Assembly (NCBI GenBank): GCA_007922225.1
Contig: ML679954.1
Location: forward strand, 26,764,240 to 26,828,239
From: Emydura subglobosa
Lineage: Eukaryota; Chordata; Testudines; Chelidae
Length of the DNA: 64,000 nt
Reading direction: 5' to 3'
How positions within the stretch are numbered: position 1 is the first letter of the stretch; each line of letters begins with the position of its first letter. The translations under genes and the position numbers were made by a program. Below, one piece after another: positions 63,190-64,000 of this stretch. The notes beneath the pieces were generated by a model. That model did not search any database. It was not told the origin of the DNA and worked only from the letters and a program-made list of their open reading frames with translations.

Positions 63190-64000
63190 TAGATTTCTTT
63201 ATGGATAGAGATTCCATGCTTGAAAAATAAGAGTATAGCAGTAGTAATATGCTACCGACCACCTGACCAGGATGGTGCTGGAGATTGTGAAATGCTCAGG
63301 GAGATTAGAGAGGCTCCAAAAACTGAAAACCCAATAGCAATGGGGAATTTCAATTACCTTCATATTGACTGGGAACATGTCACCTCAAGACGGGATGCAG
63401 AGATCAAATTTCTAGACAGCATTAATGACTGCTTCTTGGAGCAGCTAGTCCTGGAACCCACATGGGGAGGGCAATTCTTTATTTAGTCCTAAGTGGCACA
63501 CAGTGTCTGGTCCAAGAGATGAGAACAGCTGGACAACTTGGCAATAGTGACCATAATGTAATTACATTTAACATTCTTGCAGGGGTGGGAATCCCAAAGA
63601 AACCCACCACAGCAGCATTTAACTTCAAAAAGGGGAACTGCAGAAAAATGTGGAAGCTAAATGGAAATTAAAAGGAACAATCTCAAGAATGAAATGCCTA
63701 CAAGCTGCATAGAAACTTTTTAAAACACCAAAATAGAGGTTCAGACTAAATGTATACGCGCAATAAAAAAAAAACATAGGAGGAAGACCAAAATAATGCC
63801 ACCATGGCTAAACAACACAGTAAGAGGGGCAGTTAGAGACAAAAAGAAATCCCTCAAAAATTGTAAGTCAAATCCTGCTGAGGAAAATAGAAATGAGCAT
63901 AAACTCTGGTATGTCAAATATAAAAGTATAATTAGGCAGGCCAAAAAAGAATTTGAAGAGCAACTAGCAAAAGACACAAAAAATTATCAAAATTTTTGGT
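63190..64000 (+). mobile_element. CR1 LINE, 5'-truncated, runs off right edge
   Basis: From about 63190 the sequence aligns collinearly with 4060-4930 of the CR1 at 3260-6800. An open frame from 63220 to 63486 encodes part of the APE-type endonuclease: AVVICYRPPDQDGAGDCEML, then a motif reading GNFNYLHIDWE where GDFN is usual, then AEIKFLDSINDCFLEQL. A second frame to 63671 covers the linker (SDHNVITFNI). The RT domain would follow beyond the window. It is less decayed than the copy at 3260. Confidence 0.9.

Larger units (their letters stand above)
23119..64000 (+). other. DPYD: DPYD intron 8 (5' part, at least 40.9 kb)
   Basis: The donor GTAGGA is at 23119-23124 and no acceptor followed by recognisable exon 9 sequence was found to the window end. 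The intron holds all repeats listed after this point. The stretches 23130-25900, 25900-26800, 27340-28110 and 48070-49450 appear to be AT-rich sequence without genes, RNAs or named repeats. 24439-24462 is a short (ATTAG)n run. Confidence 0.85.

Overview
This is a vertebrate nuclear window, most likely from a turtle. It holds a short internal stretch of one protein-coding gene, DPYD (dihydropyrimidine dehydrogenase), read on the + strand. Only three small coding exons are present: exons 6, 7 and 8 by human numbering (13982-14178, 18403-18484, 23031-23118; 197, 82 and 88 nt). They splice in frame with GT-AG borders and encode residues about 162-284 of the enzyme, the first part of its FAD-binding domain. 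Everything else is intron: the 3' part of intron 5, all of introns 6 and 7, and at least 40.9 kb of intron 8. Exons 5 and 9 were not found and should lie outside the window.

The turtle call rests on the repeats: several CR1 LINEs of different ages in both orientations, L2-like LINE and MIR-type SINE remnants, non-autonomous hAT-type elements with TCTACACT- or GGTGACCAGAT-type ends, small hairpin elements typical of sauropsid introns, and one degraded DIRS/Ngaro-like reverse transcriptase. A crocodilian is the main alternative. The species cannot be named from sequence alone.

Layout. 1-13.98 kb (intron 5): a 62-bp minisatellite with C-rich spacers, a DNA-transposon remnant, a long decayed CR1 (about 3.26-6.80 kb), a dispersed repeat at 7.6 kb, the DIRS-like fragment at 8.86-9.47 kb and an antisense MIR. 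14-23 kb: the three exons, with introns 6 and 7 carrying MIRs and two hAT-type elements, one with a perfect 8-bp target duplication. 23-64 kb (intron 8): an antisense L2 fragment (26.8-27.3 kb), a GC-rich terminal-inverted-repeat element (31.8-32.2 kb), an antisense CR1 lacking its 3' end (38.8-40.0 kb), an LTR-like block (44.7-45.1 kb), an antisense CR1 with part of its 3' region duplicated inside its RT domain (46.6-48.0 kb), a hAT element (49.5 kb), a DNA transposon with a broken Myb/SANT-like gene (58.6-60.4 kb), a decayed 34-35 bp minisatellite (60.9-61.4 kb), and a CR1 running off the right edge (63.2-64 kb).

I found no new gene system. The only gene-level function supported is uracil/thymine catabolism through DPYD. 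The points most worth checking are the DIRS-like fragment, the internally duplicated CR1, the hidden 34-bp minisatellite, and a false exon 9 at 40.47 kb that is really L2 sequence.
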